From positions 36,444 through 100,443 of the forward strand of contig CAVRAU010000018.1 of the NCBI GenBank assembly GCA_963719055.1: 64,000 nt of DNA. The letters run 5' to 3'. The position numbers and the translations under genes are program-made. The notes below the pieces were generated by a model. That model ran no database searches and was not told the origin of the DNA. It saw nothing but the letters and a program-made list of their open reading frames with translations. Each line of letters starts with the position of its first letter. The stretch's first letter is position 1. Shown here in pieces: positions 36,889 through 45,760 of this stretch. The DNA is from CAXMQZ01 sp963719055 (lineage in GTDB: Bacteria > Acidobacteriota > Thermoanaerobaculia > Multivoradales > JAHEKO01).

Positions 36889-38914
36889 ATGACACACCAA
36901 GACGACTCTCGTCGGATCGATTGGCTGCGGGAAGAGATTCGGCGACACGACCATCTCTACTATGTTCGAGACGCTCCCGCGATCTCGGATCAGGCCTATG
37001 ACGAGCTCTTCCGTGAGCTGAAGCGGCTCGAAGACAAGTATCCGGACCTGGTCACGGGAGACTCGCCGACGCAGCGGGTGGGGGGCGAGCCTCTGCCGGG
37101 TTTCGAGACGGTGGAGCATGCCGCACCCATGCTCAGCCTGGACTCCGATGCTGACCCGGAGGCGGTGCGTCGCTTCGACGATCGCCTTCGCAAGGCGGTG
37201 GGGGAGGACGCCGAGATCCGTTATGTCGTCGAGCCCAAGCTCGATGGTGCCTCGGTGGAGCTGGTGTATGAGGCGGGACACCTGACGCGCGCCGCGACCC
37301 GTGGCGATGGTGATCGTGGTGAGGGGATCCTGGCCAATGTCCGCACCATCACGGCCGTGCCGTTGGTCCTGCGCGGCGACCGCCGGGCTGTCCCCCCGTT
37401 TCTATCTCTCGAGGAGAGGTCCTGATGCAAGCCGAGGCGTTCGATCGTCTGAACGAACGCCTGATCCGGAGGGCAGGGATCCCTTTGCCAATCCCCGCAA
37501 TGCGTCGGCCGGGGCCCTGCGGCAGCTCGATTCCCGCATCACCGCTTCTCGGCCGCTGGACATCTATGTCTACGACATCCTGGCTGGAGGAGACCTCGGG
37601 GTATCGACACAGTGGGAGGTCTTGGACGCTTTGCGCGATTGGGGGCTACGGGTCAACGATCTACCGCGACGGGTGAACGGCGTGGACGAGATCCTCGAGT
37701 ATCACCGGAGCCTGGTCGAGGGTCGCGACGACATCGGCTACGAGATCGATGGTGTGGTGATCAAGCTCGACGATCTGGCCGCCCGGCAGCAGCTGGGGGC
37801 CACCTCTCATCATCCGCGTTGGGCTTTCGCTTTCAAGTTTCCGCCGCGCAAAGAGATCACCCGTCTCGACAAGATCATCTCCAGTGTCGGTCGCACCGGT
37901 GTGGTGACCCCGGTCGCGTTGATGCGACCGGTGGAGATTGGCGGCGTGACCGTGAGCCGGGCGACCCTGCACAATCGCGAGGAGGTGGCGCGGAAGGACA
38001 TTCGGGAGGGAGACAAGATTCGGGTCCAACGAGCCGGTGATGTCATACCGCAGGTCGTGGAGCGGGTCCCGGAGCCGGGCCGCAAGAGGTCGAAGCCGTT
38101 TCGTCTTCCCGAGACCTGCCCTTCCTGCGACACGCCGCTCGTCGAACGGGGTCCCTTCTCCGTCTGCCCGAACAGCTTCGACTGTCCGGCCCAGTTGGTG
38201 GGCAGGATCTTCCATCTGGGCTCGCGCAACGCCCTGGACATCGAGGGTCTGGGAGATGAAACGGCGAAGCTGCTGGTGGACGAGGGGCTCGTGAAGCATC
38301 TGCCCGATCTCTTCGATCTCGAAGCCGAGCAGCTCCTCGAGCTGGACGGGTTCGCCGAGAAATCGGCCAGCGGTCTGGTGCGGTCGATTCGACAGGCGTC
38401 CAGAGCCGAGCTGGATCGGTTTCTCTTCGGGCTGGGGGTACCGGAGGTCGGGGTCACCGTTGCCAGAGCCCTGGCTCGACATTTCGGCTCGCTGGCTGCT
38501 CTGCGGGAGGCCGATGAAGCTCAGCTCGAAGAGGTCGACGGCGTCGGCCCCCGCATGTCGGAACAGATCGTCGCTTTCTTTCGTGAACCCCGCAATGCCG
38601 AGATTCTGGACCGCCTACTGGAGGGCCGGATCGAGCTTTCGAGAATGGAGACCGAGGCGGGTAGCGAGGAGCTGGCGGGGATCAGGTTCGTCTTGACCGG
38701 CGGGTTGCAGAGACTCACTCGAGAGCAGGCGAAAAATCTTCTCGAGTCGCTCGGGGCCAAAGTCACCGGCTCCGTCTCTTCCAGGACCGACTATGTCGTG
38801 GCCGGCATGGACCCCGGATCGAAGCTCGCCAAGGCCCAGGATCTGGGCGTGCGGATCCTCGACGAAGAGGGTCTGATCGAGCTGCTTGCTGCCCAGGGTG
38901 TTGAGCTGCCCTAG
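36889..38914 (+). CDS. ligA: NAD-dependent DNA ligase LigA (two frameshifts)
   Basis: Seals nicks in replication and repair using NAD. About 674 residues in normal order: Ia domain (LREEIRRHDHLYYVRDAPAI), adenylation domain with KLDG and nucleophile Lys117, then NPRNASAGALRQLDSR, OB fold, four-Cys zinc finger (CPSC...C...C), HhH repeats and BRCT (IRFVLTGGLQRLTREQAKNL). Frames change at about 37395, in the C6 run 37392-37397, and near 37466 (RLNERLIR to EGRDPFANPRN). Since LigA is essential in most bacteria and the rest is intact, these are probably sequencing errors. It ends convergently, 7 nt from the membrane-protein gene. Confidence 0.95.
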
Positions 38915-38921
38915 CCTGCTC

Positions 38922-40316
38922 TCAGTGTTCGGGCAGCACGTCGGGCCACCATCCTCCCGGCACGTCGACTTCGTAGGGGCAGGTGTCGTTGATTCCGAGT
39001 TCGTCCAACATCTCATGATTGGCTCGCAGCGGTGGCGGTGTGGCATTCATAGCGTCGCAGGTCTCGCCGCCGCACCGGAACATGGGGCTGCCCCAGCCGA
39101 TGGCTGCGATCAGCACGGTCCCGATCGCGGCATAGGCGGTGGCGCCCAGACGAACCGCCGTCCAGCGCCCCCTGTCGATCAAATCCAGACCCAGTAGGAC
39201 CAGCGGCAGGACAGCCAGGTGCAGGACCGAGAGCAACTGCCAACTCATCACGGCCGTCGGTGTGATGACGCACGCGGCGAGGACACCGACAAACGACCAT
39301 CGGACAACCCCGAGTAGCCAGGTTCTGAAGTCGATCGGTCCCGCGACTCGACGCCACCAGCCTTTCGAGCCACGCCAAAGACGCAGATTGCCCCAGATCA
39401 CCACGGGCAGGGTCAAAAGCCCGACACTTACCTGAATCCCTTGTCGCAGGGTGTCGCCCACGAAGACTCTGGAAGGCAAGCCGAAGTCGAGACAGAGAAT
39501 GGTGCTGCTGCCAATCAGTGCCGAGTACCGAATCCAGTAGCCCAGACCCCGAGCCGTGGAGAGCAGGGATTGGGCGATCCGCCCGTGCTGGCTGGTGCTC
39601 GAAGGCAGCAGGTGCCCATCTTCGATGACAGCCAGCGCCCAAGGGATCAAAGATGCCGCTATCAGGATCGAGGCCAGGGCTACCGCCGGCCAGTGGAACC
39701 GGAAGTATCCTCGCCACCAGAGCAGCACAGAGAGGATGACCAGCGTCGCCGCGGCAGGGTGGAGTTGCGCGGCTAATCCGACAACAAGGACCTGCAAGAA
39801 GCTCTCCCCGAACCGGGGTCGCTCCCGCTGGCGGTAGACGGTCCAGAAATGCAGGGCTCCCAGCGGCAAGAGGTAGCTGGAATTCCAAAGGAACCCGGAG
39901 TGATAAAGGCGCCAGGGATTCAACCAATAGACGATGGCGAACAACAGTCGGGCCTGGGGTCCGAGCTCCCGCGCCACCAGTCGATCGAGGAGGAAGTATC
40001 CGACGAGATTCAACAGGACGATCACCAGGGTGGGGGCGCGATGATTCTGCCAGACCATCAACGGCAAACCGACGATGAGGCTGGTCAAGCTGCCCGGGGC
40101 TTTACCGCCAGCTGAAGTGCCAAGCCCGAAGGGTATCCACTCACCTTCGGCCATCAGCAACCAACCCCTGGCGAGCATGTTGAGCTGATCACCGGCCACC
40201 TGGCTGCGCGACCAGTAGATGCAGGTGAAAGCGAGCCCCACGGCGAATACAATCGCCGTCCAGGCTGTCAGATGCGAGTGGGTGTGAGATTCCGACTTCA
40301 CGGTAGAAGCGAGCAT
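38922..40316 (-). CDS. Polytopic membrane protein, possible GT-C-type glycosyltransferase
   Basis: 464 residues with about 10 membrane helices. The first (AWTAIVFAVGLAFTCIYW) is followed by a loop with SRSQVAGDQLNMLARGW; the acidic residue in the first external loop, and later NPWRLYHSGFLWNSSYLLP, resemble GT-C transferases of the PMT/ArnT type. The C-terminal tail (TCPYEVDVPGGWWPDVLPEH) is external and has a few Cys. ATG 40316 was chosen since it precedes the first helix directly. The donor and acceptor are unknown, and the GT-C call rests on topology only. It is divergent from polX. Confidence 0.6.
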   Translation of the reverse strand: MLASTVKSESHTHSHLTAWTAIVFAVGLAFTCIYWSRSQVAGDQLNMLARGWLLMAEGEWIPFGLGTSAGGKAPGSLTSLIVGLPLMVWQNHRAPTLVIVLLNLVGYFLLDRLVARELGPQARLLFAIVYWLNPWRLYHSGFLWNSSYLLPLGALHFWTVYRQRERPRFGESFLQVLVVGLAAQLHPAAATLVILSVLLWWRGYFRFHWPAVALASILIAASLIPWALAVIEDGHLLPSSTSQHGRIAQSLLSTARGLGYWIRYSALIGSSTILCLDFGLPSRVFVGDTLRQGIQVSVGLLTLPVVIWGNLRLWRGSKGWWRRVAGPIDFRTWLLGVVRWSFVGVLAACVITPTAVMSWQLLSVLHLAVLPLVLLGLDLIDRGRWTAVRLGATAYAAIGTVLIAAIGWGSPMFRCGGETCDAMNATPPPLRANHEMLDELGINDTCPYEVDVPGGWWPDVLPEH

Positions 40317-40356
40317 CCTACCAAGGCGAACATAGAATGATGGCCGGAGGATCGTG

Positions 40357-42111
40357 ATGGAAAACCTGGAAATTGCCAAGGTCCTGTCGCAGATGGCGGA
40401 TCTGTTGGAGATTCAAGACGCCAATCCGTTTCGTGTCCGGGCCTATCGCAACGCTGCCCGATTCGTGGATGGCCACGCGACACCGATGCGAAAGCTGGTG
40501 AAGGAGGAGTCTGATCTGACGTCGCTGCCAGGTATCGGCAAAGACATGGCCTCCCACATCAGGAATCTGGTGACCACGGGTCAGCTGCCGGCCCTCGAGG
40601 AGTTGACCGCCAAGATTCCCGGGACGCTGATCGATGTCATGGAGCTGCCGGGGGTGGGACCCAAGAAAGCACGGAAGCTGTGGCAGGAGCTCGGGGTCGA
40701 GACCGTTGATGCCCTGGAAAAGGCGGCCAAGGCAGGAGAGGTCGCCCTTCTGTCGGGCTTTGGTGCCAAGAGTGAGCAGAAAATCCTGACAGGCATCGAG
40801 CTCTTTCGACTTCACCGCAGCCGTTTCAAGATCTCGGAGGCCGACCAGATCATCCAGCCATTGCTCGAATACCTGGAAGAGCTGCCGGCGGTGGAGCGGC
40901 TCGAGGTGGCGGGGAGCTATCGTCGTCGGCGCGAGACGGTGGGGGATATCGATCTCCTGGTCATCACCGCCGATCCGCAGGGGGTGATGGAGCGGTTCAT
41001 TTCCTATCCGCAAATGGCCAGGGTGGAGATGTCCGGGGACACTCGGGGACGCATCGCACTGAAGTCGGGCCTGGAGGTCGATTTGAGGGTTCTTCCCGAG
41101 AGGAGCTATGGCGCCGCTCTGGTCTACTTCACCGGTTCCAAGGAACACAACATCCGGCTCCGCAAGCGAGCGATCGAACGCGGTCTGCGGCTATCGGAGT
41201 ATGGGGTCTTCGTCCAGACCGAAGAGGTGGACGGTGACGACGAACGAGATCCCTGGGCCGGAGAGATGGTGGCGGGAAAGGACGAGGCCGATGTCTACGA
41301 GCAGGTCGAGCTGCCCTGGATTCCGCCGGAGCTGCGAGAAGATCGCGGTGAGATCGAAGCTGCGGCCCGCCAGGCTCTGCCGGAGCTCGTAGAGCTGGAC
41401 CAGATTCGCGGCGATCTGCAGATGCACTCCACCTGGTCGGACGGCAAGAACACGATCGAGGAAATGCTGATGGGATGCTCGGCCAAGGGATACGAGTATT
41501 TCGCTCTGACAGACCACAGCAAGGCCCTGGCCATGACGGGGGGTCTGGACGCACACCGGATTCGGCAGCAATGGCAGGAGATCGAGGAGATCCAGTCTCG
41601 CCATCCCGAGATCAGGATCCTGCGCAGTCAGGAGATCGATATTCTCGCCGATGGCGCTCTCGATCAGGAGGACGAGATCCTGGAGGAGTTGGATCTCGTC
41701 GTGATCTCTGTGCACTCGCTGTTCGATCTGTCGGCGGCCGATCAGACGCGTCGCATCATCCGGGCTCTGGAGCATCCCCAGGTGGACATATTGGCCCACC
41801 CAACCGGTCGTTTGATCAACAGAAGGCCTCCCTTCGCCGTGGATATCGACGAAATTCTGCATTGTGCCAAGGAAAACGGAGTCATTGTGGAGCTCAACGC
41901 TCATCCCGAGCGTCTGGATCTCAAGGACAGCCATCTCATGCTGGCGCGCGATCTGGGCCTGAAAGTGGCCATCAGCACCGATGCCCACAGCGTCAGACAC
42001 CTGGATCTCATGCACTATGGTGTCGAGCAGGCCCGACGGGCCTGGCTGGAAGCGGGCGAAATCGTCAATTGCTTGCCGTTGGACGAGTTTCTGCGGACCG
42101 TCGCCGAGTAG
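40357..42111 (+). CDS. polX: Family X DNA polymerase with PHP domain
   Basis: 584 residues. N-terminal HhH region (LTSLPGIGKDMASHIRNL, VMELPGVGPKKARKLWQEL), the nucleotidyltransferase palm (AGSYRRRRETVGDIDLLVI, with GLEVDLRVLP as the third Asp strand), the thumb (FTGSKEHNIRLRKRAIERG) and a C-terminal PHP phosphoesterase (LQMHSTWSDGKNTIEEML, ALTDHSK, VISVHS, ILAHPTGRL, ELNAHPERLDL, ISTDAHS). The metal ligands of the PHP domain look complete, so 3'-5' exonuclease or AP-processing activity is expected, in base-excision repair. ATG 40357 has GGAGG 6 nt upstream; GTG 40354 has only 3 nt. Confidence 0.93.
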   Translation: MENLEIAKVLSQMADLLEIQDANPFRVRAYRNAARFVDGHATPMRKLVKEESDLTSLPGIGKDMASHIRNLVTTGQLPALEELTAKIPGTLIDVMELPGVGPKKARKLWQELGVETVDALEKAAKAGEVALLSGFGAKSEQKILTGIELFRLHRSRFKISEADQIIQPLLEYLEELPAVERLEVAGSYRRRRETVGDIDLLVITADPQGVMERFISYPQMARVEMSGDTRGRIALKSGLEVDLRVLPERSYGAALVYFTGSKEHNIRLRKRAIERGLRLSEYGVFVQTEEVDGDDERDPWAGEMVAGKDEADVYEQVELPWIPPELREDRGEIEAAARQALPELVELDQIRGDLQMHSTWSDGKNTIEEMLMGCSAKGYEYFALTDHSKALAMTGGLDAHRIRQQWQEIEEIQSRHPEIRILRSQEIDILADGALDQEDEILEELDLVVISVHSLFDLSAADQTRRIIRALEHPQVDILAHPTGRLINRRPPFAVDIDEILHCAKENGVIVELNAHPERLDLKDSHLMLARDLGLKVAISTDAHSVRHLDLMHYGVEQARRAWLEAGEIVNCLPLDEFLRTVAE

Positions 42112-42124
42112 GCCAGACGGGAAA

Positions 42125-42146
42125 CCGGCGGCCTGATGGCCGCCGG
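42125..42146. terminator. GC hairpin between convergent genes
   Basis: CCGGCGGCC (42125-42133) and GGCCGCCGG (42138-42146) form a perfect 9-bp stem with a TGAT loop, between the polX stop and the convergent small gene. No T-tract is visible on either strand, so it may act with Rho or as a barrier rather than as an intrinsic terminator. Confidence 0.4.
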
Positions 42147-42175
42147 CGAGCTTCGGCGATCGACTGGAGTGAAGA

Positions 42176-42424
42176 TCAGTGGGCCGGGGTGGTGGCGCCA
42201 AGCATCGCCCGGCACTCCCTGGCGGTCAACAGACCTTCGTTCTGCAATCGCAGCGCCAGATACTCGGTAATCGTGGTCAGATCCCAAGTCGCCAGATCGC
42301 GCGCTTCGGCGGGGGTCAGGGCCTGGTGTTGGATGGCCCGCTGCAGGAGAGCTTCCGCCACCGAGTCCAGAGGGGTCTGGTTCTCATGATCGACAAGTCC
42401 GGGGTTCGAGTTGGGAACAGTCAC
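42176..42424 (-). CDS. Small helical protein, paralogue B of a local pair
   Basis: 82 residues starting at GTG 42424; GGAGG lies 11 nt upstream, rather far. The core PLDSVAEALLQRAIQHQALT, EARDLATWDLTTITEYLALR and LQNEGLLTARECRAML matches the 85-residue product of 44335-44592 at about 29 of 58 positions, without gaps. The shared pattern is LDxVAxALLQxA...EA..L..WDLxTIxExLALRLQxxGxL. It is predicted all-helical, with no signal peptide or metal ligands. It is the last gene of a five-gene minus-strand cluster. I do not know this family. Confidence 0.7.
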   Translation of the reverse strand: MTVPNSNPGLVDHENQTPLDSVAEALLQRAIQHQALTPAEARDLATWDLTTITEYLALRLQNEGLLTARECRAMLGATTPAH

Positions 42425-42520
42425 GTCGGTTGATACCTCCAGGGATTCTTGACGGTACCTATCTTCGCCTGGAAGATGTATTGCTGCAGTGAGGTGCTCC
42501 ACTGCCAAGGCGTAAGTGGG

Positions 42521-42979
42521 TCAAAAACCGGCTGCGGAGCGAGCCTGATCGAGCAACCGGTTGATGCGCTCTTGCTGGTTGCCGGGGTTGGCGAACCCGG
42601 GGCTGTCTCCCCGCACCATGCCGTCAAGGTTCGAGAGCAGCGAGCTCATCTCATCGAGGGCGCTCGTCGCGGCCTGACAGGCGTCGGCAGAACAGTTGCA
42701 GACCGAGCGGGCCGCTTGCATCTCACTCTCGATCTCCCAGACGGCGCCCGACCACCCATCCACATCGACGGGGGGCTGACCGTAGCTGCGGGCCGCGTCG
42801 ATCAGACGGCTGTTGGCCTGGAGTGCTCGATCGACACACCTGCCAGCCGCCGAATCGACGCTCGACTCGAGGCTCGCTGGACTGCTGGCAGACTGATCTC
42901 GCAAATAGGGCACCGCCTTGGTCAGGATCCAGTAGGCGACGACCAGGACGATGGCCAAGGTGAACAGTCGATTGAGCAT
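42521..42979 (-). CDS. Membrane-anchored protein of unknown function
   Basis: 152 residues. An N-terminal helix (MLNRLFTLAIVLVVAYWILT) anchors a soluble helical domain, probably periplasmic. Four Cys are present, GRCVDRA and CNCSADAC, the latter a close CxC-x4-C-type cluster that could bind metal or form disulfides. The end (NQQERINRLLDQARSAAGF) is a coiled helix. ATG 42979 follows the DUF362 stop by 7 nt, so the two genes are almost certainly co-transcribed. No named family recognised. Confidence 0.65.
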   Translation of the reverse strand: MLNRLFTLAIVLVVAYWILTKAVPYLRDQSASSPASLESSVDSAAGRCVDRALQANSRLIDAARSYGQPPVDVDGWSGAVWEIESEMQAARSVCNCSADACQAATSALDEMSSLLSNLDGMVRGDSPGFANPGNQQERINRLLDQARSAAGF

Positions 42980-42986
42980 GCGCGGT

Positions 42987-44264
42987 CTACTTCTTGGCCG
43001 AAGCCGACATCCGCCGACGTTGAGCGATCTCAGGGGCTTCCTTGAAACAGGTCCAGAGGATCTTGAGCGATGTCCCAAACGCCGCCAGACCCGTACGCTT
43101 GAGCTCTGCGGGCTGATCGCCGACAGCCGAGAATCCCTGCTCGTCGGATTGTAGGTTCTCCCAATCCCGGAAGAGACGGCCCCAGCGGCTCTCGAGCACC
43201 GATGCCATCTGTTTCTTGGCCTTGAAGGGATACCAGAAGCTGTCGTGATAGATCACGCTGGCGATGTAGGCCCACGGCGCCATGACGGTTTTCAGGGTCC
43301 ACTCGATGGGTTTCTTGAGCGGCCCCCAGTAGATCTTGTGCTGCATCCGGGAAGCAAAGGTCATATTCTTGAACGGACCGACGAAGTCCCACTGCTCGCG
43401 ACCGGCCTCCTGGTCACCGACGATCTCGATCTCGCGCGGGTCGCCGCATCCCAGACCCATTTCGTGGGCCAGTCGGATGAATTTGATCTCCATGGGGTCG
43501 AATCCCATCATGCTGGCGGCGATGGCGTCGATGGCAACCTGGTCGTCACTGGCCAGGATGACATCCTTGACGTAGGGAATCATGCAGCGGGGCCCCGGAC
43601 CGTCGCCGGCGAACGTACCGTCCATGACCGCGAAGACGCCTGGATGGATCTTCTTCTGGATCATCAACAGATCGACCAGGGTCTCGTGGATGACAGGATG
43701 CGTCCAGTGGCGCCGCTCGTTGAGAAGCCCACCGAAAGCATTCTTCATGGCACCTGTGGTGGTGGTGAAGACGTGGGTTTTGACGGTCGGCAGGTGGATG
43801 ATGTTCTCACCCAGAAATCGTTTGGGAATGTGAAAGCCCTGCGGGTAGACCTCGTTGAGACAGAGAAATTTCTTGGTCAGGTCGCCGACGGCATCCTGGA
43901 TATGGATCCACTCCTCGCCTTCATAGAGATGGACATTGCGCAGGCCGTGGGCTTCGATGACATCGAGTTGTTTGTTTTCACGCTCGCCCAGGTGGGCGTC
44001 GATGACGACGGTCCGGTTGTGACAGCCATGAATCAGATCCGGGTCGTAGCCGTCTTGGAGCATGGCTCGGATGACACCCTCCAACTGCCACGGAGTGGTG
44101 GAGGAGGCCGGATAGAAGAAATGCCAGGAGATGTTGATCTTGAGAGCGGTGTCGACCTGGGCGTCGATGACTTCCCTGTAGCCCGCCAGGTTCATGAGCT
44201 CGTGGTAGTCCCGCAGCACTGTGTCTGGCGAGGTTTTGAGAACTGCGACGCGACTCTTGGACAT
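42987..44264 (-). CDS. DUF362 domain-containing protein
   Basis: 425 residues. DUF362 blocks are clear: ALKINISWHFFYPASSTTPWQ, a long central part with HLPTVKTHVFTTTTGAMKNAFGG split over the family's conserved Lys/Thr region, VIHETLVDLLMIQKKIHPGVFAVMDG, and ASDDQVAIDAIAASMMGFDP. No 4Fe-4S ferredoxin motif follows, unlike many DUF362 proteins. The last 110 residues (PLKKPIEWTLKTVMAPWAYI) include amphipathic helices that could touch a membrane. ATG 44264 has a GGGGGAA ribosome site. The family's biochemical role is not established. It sits between the two small paralogues. Confidence 0.85.
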   Translation of the reverse strand: MSKSRVAVLKTSPDTVLRDYHELMNLAGYREVIDAQVDTALKINISWHFFYPASSTTPWQLEGVIRAMLQDGYDPDLIHGCHNRTVVIDAHLGERENKQLDVIEAHGLRNVHLYEGEEWIHIQDAVGDLTKKFLCLNEVYPQGFHIPKRFLGENIIHLPTVKTHVFTTTTGAMKNAFGGLLNERRHWTHPVIHETLVDLLMIQKKIHPGVFAVMDGTFAGDGPGPRCMIPYVKDVILASDDQVAIDAIAASMMGFDPMEIKFIRLAHEMGLGCGDPREIEIVGDQEAGREQWDFVGPFKNMTFASRMQHKIYWGPLKKPIEWTLKTVMAPWAYIASVIYHDSFWYPFKAKKQMASVLESRWGRLFRDWENLQSDEQGFSAVGDQPAELKRTGLAAFGTSLKILWTCFKEAPEIAQRRRMSASAKK

Positions 44265-44334
44265 GGATTCCCCCGTGACTACCGAGCTTTGGCGCGGCAG
44301 TCTACCACTACCCATCTGGGTCTATCTGGTTGTC

Positions 44335-44592
44335 TTAGTGGTAGAGGGACGAGGTGTGTGTTTGCAGGATGTCGGTGACTTCTTGCGGCGAGAGGAATCC
44401 GCTTTCCTGGAGTCGCAAAGCGAGAAACTCGGCGATCGTACTGAGATCCCAGTTGAGAAGCTCGGTAGCTTCCTCTTGATCGATGGCGTTGTCGCGCACG
44501 GCCAGCTGTAGAAGAGCATCGGCAACAGCGTCGAGAGAAGGAGGGGGAGTCTCCACCAGCGTCTGGACGTTCAAGGAATTCGGGGTATGCAT
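44335..44592 (-). CDS. Small helical protein, paralogue A of a local pair
   Basis: 85 residues. ATG 44592 is used because AGGAG lies 7 nt upstream (44604-44600). The core SLDAVADALLQLAVRDNAID, EATELLNWDLSTIAEFLALR and LQESGFLSPQEVTDIL is about 50% identical to the product of 42176-42424. Both proteins lack cysteines in the conserved helices and look cytosolic. It starts directly after the zinc-ribbon gene, whose stop overlaps its ribosome site, and precedes the DUF362 gene by 70 nt. Function unknown; a protein-interaction module is an inference from size and conservation. Confidence 0.72.
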   Translation of the reverse strand: MHTPNSLNVQTLVETPPPSLDAVADALLQLAVRDNAIDQEEATELLNWDLSTIAEFLALRLQESGFLSPQEVTDILQTHTSSLYH

Positions 44593-44602
44593 GGCCACTC
44601 TC

Positions 44603-44818
44603 CTAGCGCATTCTGGAGGATCGAGTCCCGCGTTGCGACACCTGAGCCATCTCGGGTTCGTGAGCCGGCCGAATCCGACGAAACCAGTATTCGCCGCGTT
44701 GGGTCAGCTGGTCACAGATCTCGGCACAGCGATCGCACAGAAAGCTCCTGGTGGGAGCTCCGCAGTCGGCGCAACGGTTGGGGGTGTCTTTCCTCATCTC
44801 CGTGCCTTGTTTCCGCAT
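44603..44818 (-). CDS. Small zinc-ribbon protein heading the five-gene cluster
   Basis: 71 residues from ATG 44818, or 64 from ATG 44797, which has AAGG about 7 nt upstream. The zinc ribbon is CADCGAPTRSFLCDRCAEIC, two CxxC knuckles 8 residues apart, followed by a basic tail (WFRRIRPAHEPE, RGTRSSRMR). The frame stays open upstream to 44998, but a promoter-like element at 44882-44934 lies inside that extension, so the short form is preferred. A nucleic-acid or protein-binding adaptor is possible; no known family recognised. Confidence 0.6.
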   Translation of the reverse strand: MRKQGTEMRKDTPNRCADCGAPTRSFLCDRCAEICDQLTQRGEYWFRRIRPAHEPEMAQVSQRGTRSSRMR

Positions 44819-44881
44819 TGTGATCACCGTTTCACTGTCCTTGATCAGAGCAGGAACCGTGCCAGCTTCCGAAAGGGTGGC

Positions 44882-44934
44882 AATATAGGGTTTCCGGGCT
44901 GGGTCGAATCGAGATGTGTCAATTTGTGTCAATT
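44882..44934 (-). promoter_or_regulatory. Activator-type promoter of the five-gene cluster
   Basis: On the minus strand a good -10 box, TATATT (44887-44882), lacks a good -35. Just upstream of the expected -35 lies an exact tandem repeat of 10 bp, TGTGTCAATT twice on the plus strand (44915-44924, 44925-44934), one helical turn apart. That geometry is typical for response regulators such as PhoB/OmpR types. The same DNA also lies about 80 nt before the divergent enoyl-CoA hydratase gene. Confidence 0.45.
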
Positions 44935-45010
44935 TCTCGATCGCCCGTAAACAACAATTGTGCGGCCAGTGCCCAGTGGCGTTACATTCTGCACACAAAG
45001 GAGCTCATAG

Positions 45011-45757
45011 ATGATTACTCGTGAGGATCGTGATGTGGTGTCCGTGCTGCAGATCGGTTACGGCAAAGCCAATGCGCTGGATCCGGAGCTTCTGCGGGCT
45101 CTCGCGGCCGAGATGGACGGTCTGCCGGCCGAGACTCGAGCGCTGGTACTGACGGGCCGCGAGCAGATGTTTTCAGCGGGGCTCGATCTACCCACTCTCG
45201 TCGAAGGTGGGCCCGACTCCATCTTCGAGTTGATCGACGCCCTGAACGATTTATTGGAGAAGTTCATCGACTTGTCGATTCCCTCGGTGGCGGCCATCAA
45301 CGGTCACGCGATCGCTGGCGGGTTCATCCTGGCGGCTGCCTGTGACGTTCGTCTCATGGCCATGAACCGAGGCAAGGTCGGATTGACCGAGCTTCTGCTG
45401 GGGGTTCCCGTGCCGCCCTTGGCGCTGGAGATTGTCCGGACGGCGGTGGGCGATCGGTCCGCCAGGCGAATGGTCCTGCATGGAGAGTTGTTCGCCGCCA
45501 CGGCGGCAGAGCAGCTCGGACTGGTGGATGAGCTCGCAGCCCCGGAGATCCTGTTGGACAGGGCTGTCGAAATAGCCGCGCGTCTCGGAGCTGTACCCAG
45601 ACCTGCTTTCGAGCTCACCAAGCGTCAGATGATGGTCCCCTTGCGAATGAGACTGGCGGGCCTCGGGGACCGTCACGAGCAGGAGGCTCGTCAGGCCTGG
45701 GTGGCCGAGGAGACCCTGCAGATCATGCAGCAGTTCGTCCGCGAGCGGCTGGGCTGA
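45011..45757 (+). CDS. Enoyl-CoA hydratase/isomerase family protein
   Basis: 248 residues of the crotonase fold. Oxyanion-hole pieces are FSAGLDLPTLVEGG and AAINGHAIAGGFILAAACDVRL. In the second hole the usual catalytic Glu pair of hydratases (E near GK.GLTEL) is only partly conserved (GKVGLTELLLGVPVPPLAL), so the exact reaction (hydration, isomerisation or hydrolysis of acyl-CoA) is uncertain. ATG 45011 has AAAGGAG 7 nt upstream. Its closest functional partner in the window is the hydroxyacyl-CoA dehydrogenase at 21210-22094. It is convergent with the giant TPR protein gene. Confidence 0.88.
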   Translation: MITREDRDVVSVLQIGYGKANALDPELLRALAAEMDGLPAETRALVLTGREQMFSAGLDLPTLVEGGPDSIFELIDALNDLLEKFIDLSIPSVAAINGHAIAGGFILAAACDVRLMAMNRGKVGLTELLLGVPVPPLALEIVRTAVGDRSARRMVLHGELFAATAAEQLGLVDELAAPEILLDRAVEIAARLGAVPRPAFELTKRQMMVPLRMRLAGLGDRHEQEARQAWVAEETLQIMQQFVRERLG

Positions 45758-45760
45758 GGC

